Of a DNA stretch of 64,000 nucleotides, positions 21,888 to 32,164 are shown piece by piece. The stretch is from Isoetes taiwanensis (lineage: Eukaryota > Streptophyta > Lycopodiopsida > Isoetales > Isoetaceae). The notes beneath the pieces are model-generated. The model did not search any database, had not been told where the DNA came from, and worked only from the letters and a program-made list of their open reading frames with translations. The DNA is taken from contig JAJEKV010000073.1 of assembly GCA_021234155.1 (NCBI GenBank), positions 902,001-966,000 of the forward strand, in the 5' to 3' direction. The position numbers and the translations under genes are program-made. Within the stretch, counting starts at the first letter, position 1. Each line of letters starts with the position of its first letter.

Positions 21888-24532
21888 CACTAGAGTCGTC
21901 ACATGATGTACCAGAAAAGGTGCATTTGCACTGTTCGCGTTAAAATTCACATAAAATCAGGGGTTCAATAATCAGTCAAACCCTTCTTATATGTTAATAT
22001 GTGGCAGTCATGTTGCATGGGAAAAATACCTAAAAATTTATTGGTACCCATTCATGAGAGTTACACTTAGGTAAACCCAAGGGGGTCAAGTCTGTTTCGC
22101 TACATGTTTAGATAAAGTAAAACTGTCTCGATAAGACAATTTTTATGATTTTTTTCATTATTTTTGTATTTTTCTACACGAGTTAGAGAGTAAGACACAA
22201 AAAACTGCACCTCAATCCGAGGTCTGAGAAGGGAGATAGGGTTGTTTGAACATGACAGGGTCAAAACTGCTGCTTGTCTTCTGTGAACCAATACTGGTTT
22301 CCAGAAAGCTATTCCCAAATCAAATCTCTAACTTTTGTAGGAAAATGAAATTTGACCCAAAATTTTGAATATAAGTATTAGACAACTTGCTTTATCTAAG
22401 AAAAATGTCCACTAGCCTTGATGATGAGGTTTTGATTTTCTTTTATTTTTTCAATTACAAGTGAATGATAACTTATGTCTATATAGGAGTAAAATGATTC
22501 AAAGTCATCCGCAAAAAAATCACATTATGAAAGGTTATCACGATATGGAATCACCCCAAAAACAAACACGTAAAAAAAGCATAGCGTTTGTTTTCAAGAA
22601 ATCAAGAAAGGTTCGTATTACCTGAGACCATTACCGGTCCACCTTCTTTTAAAAAAAAAGAACTCCCTCATGTTAATCAATTTCAGTTTCAATTGCGGAA
22701 TATAAGCACCTCATGAGCTACTCTATTCATTAAAAATAATCAATGCTCCTGATCTTGAGGTTTAGCATAAACTTTCTAGTGTTCATTCCAAGTTATCTGT
22801 TAGAGTACGCGTTCCATGGATTTCATAAACATATGTATTAAATGGTGAACTCAAAACTTGTATTTTTTATCTTCTCAAGTTGTGGAAGCAATGTAAAAGA
22901 ATGAAAAACAAATATAAAAAGTTAGAACTATGAAAAATAAAGATAGATTGCTATGTCTGTTTCCCATAACCCGATTGGGTTCCGTGGACGTTAAAATTTC
23001 CTTCCTTCCTTCCTTCCTTCCTTCCTTCCTTCCATTGCTGGTCCACATGGCTTATGATCATTCAAGAAGCCAGAACATCCTTTTGCTAGAATTGCATTAT
23101 TTAATGGTAAAGTTGAAGCACAAGCAAACTGAACCTATATAAATCTCCACTCACCCTTCCAAAAATTATGTTAGAGAAGGTAGAAAATTGCCATATCATT
23201 ATATAAGTGACAAATGAACAATAAATAAAATTGGTAATCATAATTAGAGAGATTTAATTCTACACCCAATTCGTTAATTGTGGACCATAATGGTCCATGC
23301 CCATTTATATTCAAATCTTACATATAGTAGTATGTTATTTTTAACATCAAATTGGAGATCTATGTTGCCAATGAAGCTTGAACCCATAAAAATTATAGTC
23401 TATCATGAAAGACAAGCTAAAGTTACTATTATTATACCTAAAGTAGGAACTCTTAAGCAGCAAACACGTGTACTAAGTTTATGATAGTAAAAAATAAGAA
23501 GATTTCATCGTGTGTTTTGCACTAAGACGATACAAACTATATTTTAAACTTCTATCACATGTTTCGTCAATCATGAGTTGGAAAAGAATGCTATCTTGCT
23601 TTAAAATATGGCAAAGCCTAAGTACAAACCAGAAATGGTCCACGTCTATTTTAAATCAAATCTTGTACATAATATGTTACTTTAACATAAAATTCAAGAT
23701 CTATGTTGCCAAGGAAGGGTGACATTCATAAAAAATATTGCCTACCATAAAAGATGAGTTTTTTGTATTATTACCTTAGCTAAACTCTAATTTTGTGTAG
23801 TGGCAACCACTTCTAAATGTAAAGAATACATGGTTATTCACCATATTTAAGTTCATAAAATTCTTTATTATGAATGTATAAGTGGAATGAATGGAGTGCA
23901 TCATTTATTGCCCTTAGAACGCTTATATATGAGTTTAGTTAAACCACATTAGTTCTATTTTTGTCCTGGATTCTGTATCGAATCTTCTTTAGTGAAAATT
24001 GAGATCAACATGACTTATAGACATTTCAAAAAATTATTGGACTATAGCTCTTAGAGTTGACAACTTATGGCCTTAAGTCTTACGTCAAAACTTGTTATAG
24101 TAAAGGAGAAACAATTCACAACCTCAAATAACTTTTTGAGCTAAAAATGGTTTGCGACTTCATATAATGCCATCTAATAGCAACGAAACATGAAAACATG
24201 CAAATCAACATGTTTTATCATAAAACGTCAATTACTTTCAATTTTAGGAATGTTTGGACCCCTTTATGCTAGAAAGTTTGAAGAATGTAGTTCTGGCCTG
24301 GCGTAAAAACTGCTGAATTCAATGAGGTTTGGGCAATCACCACAACATATCAGTAAATCTATTGGTCATGAAATTCTCCATGGCCATAAAGAATCGAGTG
24401 AAGATTCCAAAAGTGGTGGTATCTTGTGAAATGGAAATTTCTCTTGTTAGATACCTGGGTTTAAGTGGCAGAGGGTATGCTGGACCAATTCTGGTGGATG
24501 AACCCAGAATAGTTCCAGTAACAACTCTAGTG
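21888..24532. mobile_element. DNA transposon in pol: TTAA duplication, CACTAG ends
   Basis: The 15-bp terminal inverted repeats CACTAGAGTCGTCAC / CACTAGAGTTGTTAC (two mismatches) are flanked on both sides by TTAA (21,884-21,887 and 24,533-24,536). Removing the insert and one TTAA gives an uninterrupted pol frame across the junction, which proves the boundaries. The interior is AT-rich and encodes no transposase, so the element is non-autonomous. The TTAA duplication points to piggyBac- or Kolobok-like integration, while the CACTA start recalls En/Spm elements, which normally make 2-3 bp duplications. The superfamily is therefore unresolved. Confidence 0.9.
22998..23033 (+). repeat. (TTCC)n microsatellite
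   Basis: Nine near-perfect TTCC units lie inside the TTAA-flanked transposon. Confidence 0.95.
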
Positions 24533-25790
24533 TTAAGATTCGCTCCAGCTACTATTGGCCGTGTATGAAGAAGGACATTGCCAGATACATTAAGCAATGT
24601 CAAGTGTGTCAGCAAACCAAGGCCGAGCAATTAAGGATTTCAGGAGAGTTGCAACCTCTGGATGTGCCCAACGCCAAGTGGGAAGTGGTAACCATGGATT
24701 TCATTGTGGGCCTTCCACGTACTCTCCGTGGATATGATGCCTTTGATGGTAGTGGTTGACAAATTGTCGAAAATGGCTCATTTCTTGCCATGTCGCACCA
24801 CGGATACAGCCTTGGATACAGCTTTGCTGTTTGCAAAGGAAATCTTCAGATTACATGGGATGCCACGAGTCATAGTATCCGACAGGGATCCCAAATTTGT
24901 AAGTGCATTCTGGAAAGATTTCTTTGCTACCATCCAGACCAAGCTTGATAGAGGATATGCTCAGAAGTTATGTGTGGAGTAAGCAATCTCAATGGGCTGA
25001 CAGAGTGCATCAATCGCATTATAGAGGATATGCTCAGAAGTTATGTGTGGAGTAAGCAATCTCAATGGGCTGACTATATTTATTTGGTCGAGTTTGCCTA
25101 TAACAGCATGAAACAGGAGTCTTCTAGAATGTCTCCCTTCATGATAAATTATGGTTATCAATGCCTTACTCCAGACACATGGCATAACCCTGTTTCTAAG
25201 GTGGAGGTTTCTCAATAACTCCTCTTGGAGCTTTGGTTGAGGAAGTTCGGGGGTATTTATTGGCTGCGCGTAGTCGTCAGAAAAGTGTTGCTGATAAGCA
25301 CAGGACCCAACGAGTTTTCCAGGTGGGCGATTCAGTTTGGCTTAAGATTAAGGTTAAACAAGCCAAGCTCAAAATTGGTAACTGCAAGAAATTGGCACCC
25401 AGATGAGCTGGGCCATTTAAGATAACTGAACGTGTTGGAGATCAGGCATATCTGGATTTGCCACACCGCTTGAAGATCCACAAGGTCTTTCACGTGAGTC
25501 TTTTGAAGCAACACACTCCTGATCCAGAGGAGATGTTGGATACACCCACCCTCCTTGAAATGACAGAAGAGCATCTAGAGATAGTGCCTGAAGCTCTTCT
25601 TGATCGAACCTATAAGCAGACCCGAAGGACTCAAATGCTGCAATATTTGGAGTGGAAGCACTTGCCAGCTGAGGATGCTACGTGGGTGATGAAGATAGAC
25701 CTTGACAAGCACTATCCGGACTTCATGCGGGAATCTCAAGGCCGCACCATCAACGATGTCATCAACCCCGCACCCGGCGGTAAGTTTTAA
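24533..25790 (+). pseudogene. pol: pol part 2: integrase with C-terminal chromodomain
   Basis: The HHCC zinc finger continues after the insertion (YIKQCQVCQQTK). The catalytic core shows [10 protein letters not shown] (first Asp), [17 protein letters not shown] (second Asp) and NGLTECINRIIEDML (Glu region). A 54-bp segment is duplicated at a 73-bp spacing in the last part. After a frameshift the C-terminus reads HKVFHVSLLKQH and then a chromodomain: EALLDRTYKQTRRTQMLQYL with EWKHLPAEDATWV. Chromodomains of such integrases bind methylated H3 or other chromatin and steer integration, placing the element among the chromoviruses. Several stops and frameshifts are present. Confidence 0.92.
24948..25074 (+). 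repeat. Tandem duplication in the integrase
   Basis: A 54-bp sequence beginning ATAGAGGATATGCTCAGAAG occurs at 24,948 and again at 25,021. The duplication falls at the catalytic-glutamate segment and breaks the frame. Confidence 0.95.
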
Positions 25791-26457
25791 AGGCTTCATT
25801 CGGCACGGATCATGCACTAGGCATGGGGGTAGATGCATCATAAATAAAAGTAGTTACCGATGATGAGATCACCTTTGTGTTCTCTAGGACGTGGTGTATT
25901 GTCAATGTCGGCATGACCGCGGATTGCTTGGAAAGCATAAAGTTGATAGGCCGCGTTCACCTCGGCTATAATGGGAACTTGGCCATTCCTTATGCCGCAA
26001 TGAATTGCGAACCATAGGCATGATAGGTTCCCTAGTAGATAGGTTTTTCTTTTATTTTTATATAGGGGGTGGTCCCTTCAACCACAACATACTTAATTAA
26101 TATGTATATATACTGATGTATTGACATGTGCAGGCCAGTGAGCGGTTCGTGACCTGCCCATGTATAGAGGGTTGCTGATGGCCCAAGTTTTCGAGTTTCA
26201 TGTTGTTTTCATGAGTGGAATCTTCTTAGTGCGATGTTTGTTATTGGACTTCGGTCCTCGAGACTTCTTTTTGTCATGATCATGTAAAAAGAACCTTGGT
26301 GCTTAAACATTTATATGTTTTTAAACTCTATTTCTATTACCTTCGGGAATAAGAAATTACCTTACCTTTCGTATTTATAACTCATTATATATTTCATTGC
26401 ATTAACATGTTCATCATTTGCTTTAACTAACCCCAATGCTGAGGGCAACATTATTTC
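25791..26457 (+). other. Non-coding 3' region of the chromovirus
   Basis: The sequence between the integrase stop and the polypurine tract has no frame of interest. It is the untranslated 3' part of the element RNA. Confidence 0.6.
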
Positions 26458-26471
26458 TAAGGGGGGGAGAA
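26457..26471 (+). promoter_or_regulatory. Polypurine tract of the chromovirus
   Basis: AAGGGGGGGAGAA immediately precedes the 3' LTR start TGTGACG. Confidence 0.9.
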
Positions 26472-26699
26472 TGTGACGTTCCACGTGTTTACATAGTATA
26501 CGTATAAATATACTGACACGTCACGCAGTAAGGATACGCCACCATGGGGTATTTTAACCTAGGGGGTTGACCTAAAAGGATTAATTTAGCTATGCTAAAT
26601 TAATAAAGGGTTAATCTACTTATTTAAAATGTTTTTGGAGGTGGGTGTCCTCTTTTTTCCGGCCGCCAGTAACGCCGGTAACACTCCATTTTCCGGCCA

Positions 26700-26964
26700 A
26701 AAGCGTGATTTTGGCACTCCATTTCAGTTTGAGCACATACAATTTCCATTGCGTCCAGCTTTTGGTATGACAATCAACAAGTCCCAAGCCCAAACAATGA
26801 AAATGGTTGGTTTGTATTTGCCAAATCCAGTATTCAGTCACAGACAACTCTACGTGGCACTCTCAAGAGCTCAAGGAGAGGTGCTTCTGCAGATGTCGAC
26901 AGATCACGATATACAACAAATATTGTATACAAAGAACTCCTCTAAGTGTGAGCCTAATACTTAA
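26700..26964 (+). pseudogene. C-terminal fragment of Helitron Pif1-like helicase
   Basis: The frame contains [20 protein letters not shown] and [11 protein letters not shown], the last helicase motifs (V and VI) of the Pif1-type helicase found at the end of Helitron Rep/helicase proteins. Rep and the helicase N-terminus are absent, so the element cannot move itself. The first 100 bases of the Helitron upstream are non-helicase sequence. Confidence 0.85.
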
Positions 26965-27063
26965 AAATCACAACTTCTAATTTCTCTTTGTTCTCATTGA
27001 TATCTTCTACTTTCTTTCTCTCTTTTATTTTTATCTTACTTACTTACATCTTCATCCATGTAG

Positions 27064-27805
27064 ATGGTGCGTATTTTGGTCCCATGGTATGTCTTCGGTC
27101 ACCATGTCGCCGAATGCCTAAAGGGTGACATGAGCTACCACATCTCCCGTGTTACTTATGTCGTACGCGCTCTTGGATCATGGTATGACTGGGAACGAAA
27201 ATACCATGCTCATGTATATGGGGTAGCAAGCGTGGAAATTGAGGAGCTCATTGCAAAGCTCAAAGAAATATTTAGCACGGACGAGGTTGTCAAGTTGGAG
27301 CACTTTATCCAACTAATTGATGACTTCCTGTTTGTTCAAGTTTACCCGAGGGAACGTTGTTTACGCGGATGTGCTGTGAGAGAGGTAGGTGGAGGATAGA
27401 GTACATATATCTAATTATTGGATAATGTAGTGCTTTGACTAACCCTCGATTGTTTATCTTTTTTTTTTTTATCAGATGAGAAATGACATCGTGCACTGGC
27501 AAATTGGTGTTTTGGTAGCAAAAGAACTCACCTGCATTGGAATATGTAATGGAACACTTTTTAGGGTCTACAAATCATTTCTTCCCGATGTGGTATCTGA
27601 TTCCATTATACGAGCCTACCTTCGGGATGAGTTGTCTCATGTGCTTGATAGTCGTGAGACATCGTGGGCAGTTCGAAACAATGACTCGCCTGTACATTTC
27701 ACTTTTACCCCGGCTAAGATGTTATCTGTTGGAGAAGTGAAGATATCACGGGAGCATCTGATGAAGTACAACATTAGGCCCTTGGTGATGTGCGCCATGT
27801 AGAGA
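27064..27805 (+). CDS. Two-exon gene carried inside the Helitron, unrecognised
   Basis: Exon 1 (27,064-27,384, from ATG) ends at a GTAGGT donor. A 91-bp intron with a poly-T stretch ends ATCAG, and exon 2 (27,476-27,805) continues in phase 0 to a stop after NIRPLVMCAM. The product would be about 215 residues: MVRILVPWYVFGHHVAECLK ... HWQIGVLVAKELTCIGICNG ... YLRDELSHVLDSRETSW. No transmembrane or known motif is evident. Clean splice sites and an intact frame suggest either a captured host gene fragment or a recurrent cargo gene of this Helitron family; I cannot name it. Confidence 0.6.
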
Positions 27806-29621
27806 TGTATATTTAGAGTTCCATCGTGAACTAAAACATCAATGAGTCAGGCCAAGATTTTTTGTTTTATATATTTTTGTACTTATTTCTTATTGATGTA
27901 CTTAACTACTTCTAAGAGTGACATTTTCAACATCAATTTTGGATTTGTCTTTCCAGATTTTTTGCTTTCAGAGGTAGATTTAACTATCTCCTACATTCCT
28001 TATAAAGCATTGTTTTCTCTATTGAAATCCATGAACGCAAAGTTAATACACTGGTGATATTGTGATTAGACAATTTCAATAACAAAAATACTTACAAAAG
28101 CAAATAATGTCCATTCTCATTGTTGTCGAAGTAGCATATGTGAACATTGCCGAGTAAAAATATATGCCAGGACATTAGCCCGGCAACGCCGGGTACACGT
28201 TTACTAGTTAAAGGTTAATTACCTATAATTAAGGAATCATTACCTTATTAACTCAATTAAGCTAATTAAGTTAGGATAATTGATTAATTAGGAAGGAGGC
28301 ACCTGGCCAAATTCGATTGGCCAGTAGGAGAATGCTAACTTGGGGCATCAAATTGGATCCCTATCCCATTTTGACCCCAAATCGAACCAAGAGGACGAGC
28401 TGCTGAGCGCCCAGATTGCTTGAAGATGGAGATGCCACATGACAATGGATCCAGCAGGAATTCGGGTTAGTGGATAGATTAGCTTGACATTTCTAGGGCC
28501 AGCGCCTCTGTGAGTCTTCTTTGTTTGTCCTTGGTTATGTTTAACACTTGTTTGATAGTTAGAACTGTTCTCAATTATGGATTATACTCTGTGATGTATG
28601 GATGGATGTATCTATGGTAGTATCTTTGTTAGTCTTCCAGAAAGCAGGGATTAAAAGGGGGGTAGAGACCTCTGTGACCTATGTTCATTAGTATGCTCCT
28701 AGTAGTTCCCCTAGTTCCCAGTATGCGGCCTGTGCACAAGATCCCACCGAGCTGTGGAATCTATGGCATGATTGAAGCACCAGATAAGGGGCCGTAGGGA
28801 TGAAGTGTGGGGTGGGGTCTCGCTTGAGCATAAAAGGCTACGGGGACTCCTTCAGTGAGCTAGGCCTGATAGCTGGCCAGTGAACCCGGCCGGGTATGGA
28901 TCTGACACTCCCTGGGTACAGTTGTGTGAGCACCCTGTACTTTGAGTAGAATTAGGGGAGTAAGTCGGGTATGGATGCGGGGCTCGCTGATGCGGCACGC
29001 ATTCTCTAGCTCACCCATGGATTCACTGCGACTCTGGGAAGTGACACCTCCCTGACCTGCCTCATTGGACCGGGGAGATGTAACCCGGAGTAGTCCCGAA
29101 GGGTGATGCCTTGGGATTGCGTCTCCGGAAGGCTACAATGACGCCATAGCTTGATTCAGCTCATCTGCAAGGTGTGCACAGGAGGGACGGATGGAGTGGA
29201 CAACCCTAGCCGATGTTCTATGCCAGCCAACGCCATGCCAAGACTCGGTCTGCTGATCTCTTGAGACCTCGCCGTCAGTCGAACCTCACTGGAGTCTGAG
29301 CCGGGGTAGAACCTTGGGTTTGGGGAGTTTTCTCTAGTATTAAATGTACTCCCTCTGTTATCATCTATTGGATGGATGTGCCACCCTTCGTGGTGGTTAT
29401 TTACGATATGATTATGTTGTATGCTAACTTGTATTCACGCTTCCGCGACATAGGGGTCCCATCGAAGGCGTGGGCCGAATGACACCTCCGTATCCTTCAC
29501 CCGGGCATCTTTCATAGATGGTCCGAGTTAGACGGAGGGCCCTGCGAGTTGGTTGCCTTGGGAGGGGAAAGGCCCCGTATGTATATGCCCGGAGCGCCGT
29601 ATATGTTCAGGGAGCATCACA

Positions 29622-30927
29622 AATGTAGTAAAATTTCCAAGTGGAAATACTGAAAGAACTGCCCTGTCTCTCTTGAATGAGCTGATATGTAAGCATGGAA
29701 GCATCATCATAGCTGGCCATTCGAATCTAAAATTCCTGCAAGGATAAAATTGCTTTCCAAGTGCTTGAGCAAAAAGTTAGACAAAAGCAAGATTAATTAC
29801 TGAGCAAAAGCAATTATGAAGATATTAGGTAGCTGTAGACCAAGTTTGTGGAGAGTAATAGAGATGATAGCTAGGTTGGATATGATAGGGATTGCATGGT
29901 TTGGTCAAAGATGGCAGTGTAGACCCAATAAAAACCCGAGTCAGTCCCAAACTTGTAACTGTTGAACTCAGATCCATTTTCCATAAGCAGCTGGTGAATG
30001 TCTTCTTTTCCCATCAAAAGCAGCAATGTACCATAAAGATCAGCCAACATCTTATGAGAGTAGTATAATTCTCTGTACCTACTGAGCTGCCTATCTGTCA
30101 ATGAGAAGTGATACATGAACAAAAAACTGTACATGCAATACATCTGTATGACTTCCCTGCAATAGATCTTGGCCCATGATGCTTCATTACTATTGCATCT
30201 GACTTTGTACAGCTTGATTTCATCTGAAGTTGCATGTGGCCCTGGTGGCACTAAATTTGAGACCTCTGTGCTATTGCAGTACAGTGTAGCTTCTTGATAT
30301 GTCAGCATAGTGTCAAACTTGTTCCTACCTTCTCCTTTCAGAAACTCCAGATATTCTATCAAAATCATCAGAGAAAGGTGCATTAGAATTGATGACATTA
30401 AGGAAGGAAGTAAAGAAATTAAAAACACCAGTGAAGTTACCAATAGCATCCCATTTCCTGTCATACTTGTCTCCATTTTTACTTTTGTGAGCAGTCACAT
30501 AACCTTCCAAATCTAACTGGAAATTCATCTTAATCCAAAAAATAGAGACATTTTTTTTATGATACACTATCCTATTTCTAGCCTTCCAAATGTTCCACAG
30601 GGCAGTAAACACAGTAGTGTTAAGAAAGGCATCATTATTTTGAATTTGCTGGAGCAAGTTCCCTTGATTTTGAGCAGAGAAGTATTGCCTAAATTTACTT
30701 AGGGTTTTTAAAGGTTTTGAATGGGTATTCGTAGCATTATCACTCCTTATATAAGGCAGTGTATTTTCTGTTCTTAAAAAATCGATGTCTAATATTTCTG
30801 GGCTGAGAAGAGCCCACAGCTTGACACGTACATTATTTTCAGTTTTCCTAAATTCAGAAAAGGAAAATCCAAATAGAACGTGATGGTCCAATCGAAAAAA
30901 ATCCACATAGAACCCACCGCAATCCAC
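29622..30927 (-). pseudogene. Decayed sequence with possible LINE C-terminal remnant
   Basis: Two minus-strand frames (30,325-30,927 and 29,871-30,476) overlap around 30,400. The first includes TVFTALWNIWKARNRIVYHK, which resembles the W-x-IWKARN segment near the end of plant LINE reverse transcriptases. The rest is unrecognised. A 65-bp stretch at about 30,796-30,862 recurs at about 34,203-34,268, showing that pieces of the same repeat are scattered here. The assignment is weak; it could be an unrelated decayed element. Confidence 0.35.
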
Positions 30928-31165
30928 CGCTGCAGATCTTTCGTGATGCTATTTTTTCTGTGGATATAGTGTTGACACGTATGTTAAAAAAATCTTTTAA
31001 TGTCAGACGCATTTATGGCCCTAGATAGAATTTTTGTTCGCTTCTTCTTCCGTTTGGCTTTGCACCGATCTGTTGCCCAGATCCGGTGGCCCCGCCACAC
31101 TGGCATGTGCAAGAAAAGATAATTTTCTTTGAGTTCCATTTTAAGGAATCAAACTGGTTAGATTG

Positions 31166-32150
31166 TTATAGCTCAAATCTAAGCTTACTCGTTGGAACCG
31201 GCCCCCATAGCCGATTATCAGAGAGGTTTAGGCTTCCCAAATCCGATGGAATGGTCCCATCCAAGAGATTCGAAGATAAATCCAACTGATGTAAGTGCTT
31301 TAGATCAGACCCAATACCCACAGGAAATTTTCCGATGAATCTGTTAGATCTAAGCACAAGCTTTGTGAGGCTATGGCAGTTTGTAATGCTATTGGGTATG
31401 GCTCCGCCCAATGCATTCCCTGATACGTCCAAACTTTCTAAGCTTGAAAACTTCCCAATCTCCTATGGCATATTGCCAGAAAGCTTGTTTTGACTGGAAA
31501 AAAGATTGCCCGCAGCTCTGTGGCATTGAAGAATTGGGTCGGACTATCTACGACCAGCTGGTTTCCCTGCAGATTTATGAGCTTCAAATAAGGCAAGCTA
31601 CACAAATCCGGTGAAATGGCAAGCTGCTTCTGTATCAAGCTCAAACTCTGTACTCTAGTTTCAGACAAGGGGGGTTCACAGTTTTGGGCGTATAATCCAT
31701 CTGCATGCACGGGAAGGGGGTTTTTTGGACCCATTTTCGTACATATACGGTCGGCAGGGGGTCCTTTTTCTGGTATTTTTTGCACTATCCTAGGTAATTT
31801 TTATTCGAAAGGGGTCAAAATTTGCTTTTAAAGATCCGTATACAGGGGGGTTTTTTGCCACCCCATGCACGCAGATGGCATATCCCCCTTATACATGAGT
31901 GAATCCCCCTTGGTTTCAGATTCCTCCCTTATTGTAGAGCATAAAACTCCGCTCCATCTGCAAGGAGTTATATCTGCTTCATTCCAATATGATAAAAGAC
32001 CCTGTGGATCGCTGAACATGCCCTTTTTAAAAGCAAGCAAGGCCTGGCCGTCGGACTTGAGCGCCATAACTGAGCTTGGAATAAGCAAAAGTAGGATGAA
32101 AGGGGCAAAAAAAACTCGAGATGGATCGTGTTTTTTTTTTTGGCCGGAGA
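31166..32150 (-). pseudogene. LRR receptor-like protein, N-terminal pseudogene split by a MITE
   Basis: Minus-strand order: a hydrophobic signal-peptide-like stretch (FFAPFILLLLIPSSVMA), an LRR N-terminal cap (LKSDGQALLAFKKGMFSDPQ ... ITPCRWSGVLC), then leucine-rich repeats (SLPYLKLINLQGNQL, LESLDVSGNALGGAIPNSIT, LTKLVLRSNRFIGKFPVGIG, LHQLDLSSNLLDGTIPSDLG). A MITE interrupts the junction of cap and repeats. There are further frameshifts, no in-frame ATG before the signal peptide, and no transmembrane or kinase domain, so this is a truncated relic of a plant LRR receptor kinase or LRR protein. Confidence 0.85.
31666..31912. mobile_element. MITE, 8-bp duplication (copy 1)
   Basis: 247 bp with 14-bp ends CAAGGGGGGTTCAC and GTGAATCCCCCTTG (one mismatch in the inverted repeat), flanked by GTTTCAGA on both sides (31,658-31,665 and 31,913-31,920). 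The interior matches the copy at 45,231 (GGGGGTTTTTT near the left, CACGCAGRTGGCATAT near the right). An 8-bp duplication is typical of the hAT superfamily, although the ends are not classic hAT. Confidence 0.9.
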
Positions 32151-32164
32151 CGTGTTCACATTGA

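Larger units (their letters stand above)
26615..28207 (+). mobile_element. Complete non-autonomous Helitron
   Basis: It starts TCTACT, ends with the hairpin GCCCGGC-AAC-GCCGGGT followed by ACACGTTTACTAG, and sits exactly between A and T of the LTR sequence TTAA|TTAAAGG (the uninterrupted LTR is visible at 12.69 kb). There is no target duplication, as expected for rolling-circle elements. It keeps only a scrap of the helicase and carries a two-exon gene. It shares its terminus with the Helitron end at 650. Confidence 0.93.
12550..29621 (+). mobile_element. Full-length Ty3/gypsy chromovirus carrying histone H3
   Basis: LTRs of about 1.54 kb, an initiator tRNA-Met primer site, a polypurine tract and the target duplication AATGT (12,545-12,549 and 29,622-29,626) define a complete insertion. 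The order is 5' LTR, regions A (with H3), B and C, gag, protease, reverse transcriptase, RNase H, integrase with chromodomain, 3' LTR. Two later insertions (2,645 bp in the integrase, 1,593 bp in the 3' LTR) inflate it to 17 kb; the native length is about 12.8 kb. Frameshifts and stops in most genes mean that this copy is inactive. Confidence 0.95.
26472..29621 (+). repeat. 3' LTR of the chromovirus, split by a Helitron
   Basis: LTR sequence occupies 26,472-26,614 and 28,208-29,621, together about 1,557 bp, collinear with the 5' LTR. It ends GGGAGCATCACA and is followed by the target duplication AATGT. Confidence 0.95.

Noticed and set aside
26473-26614. Separate solo LTR at 26.5 kb
   Set aside because: It is the left piece of the 3' LTR, continued after the Helitron at 28,208.
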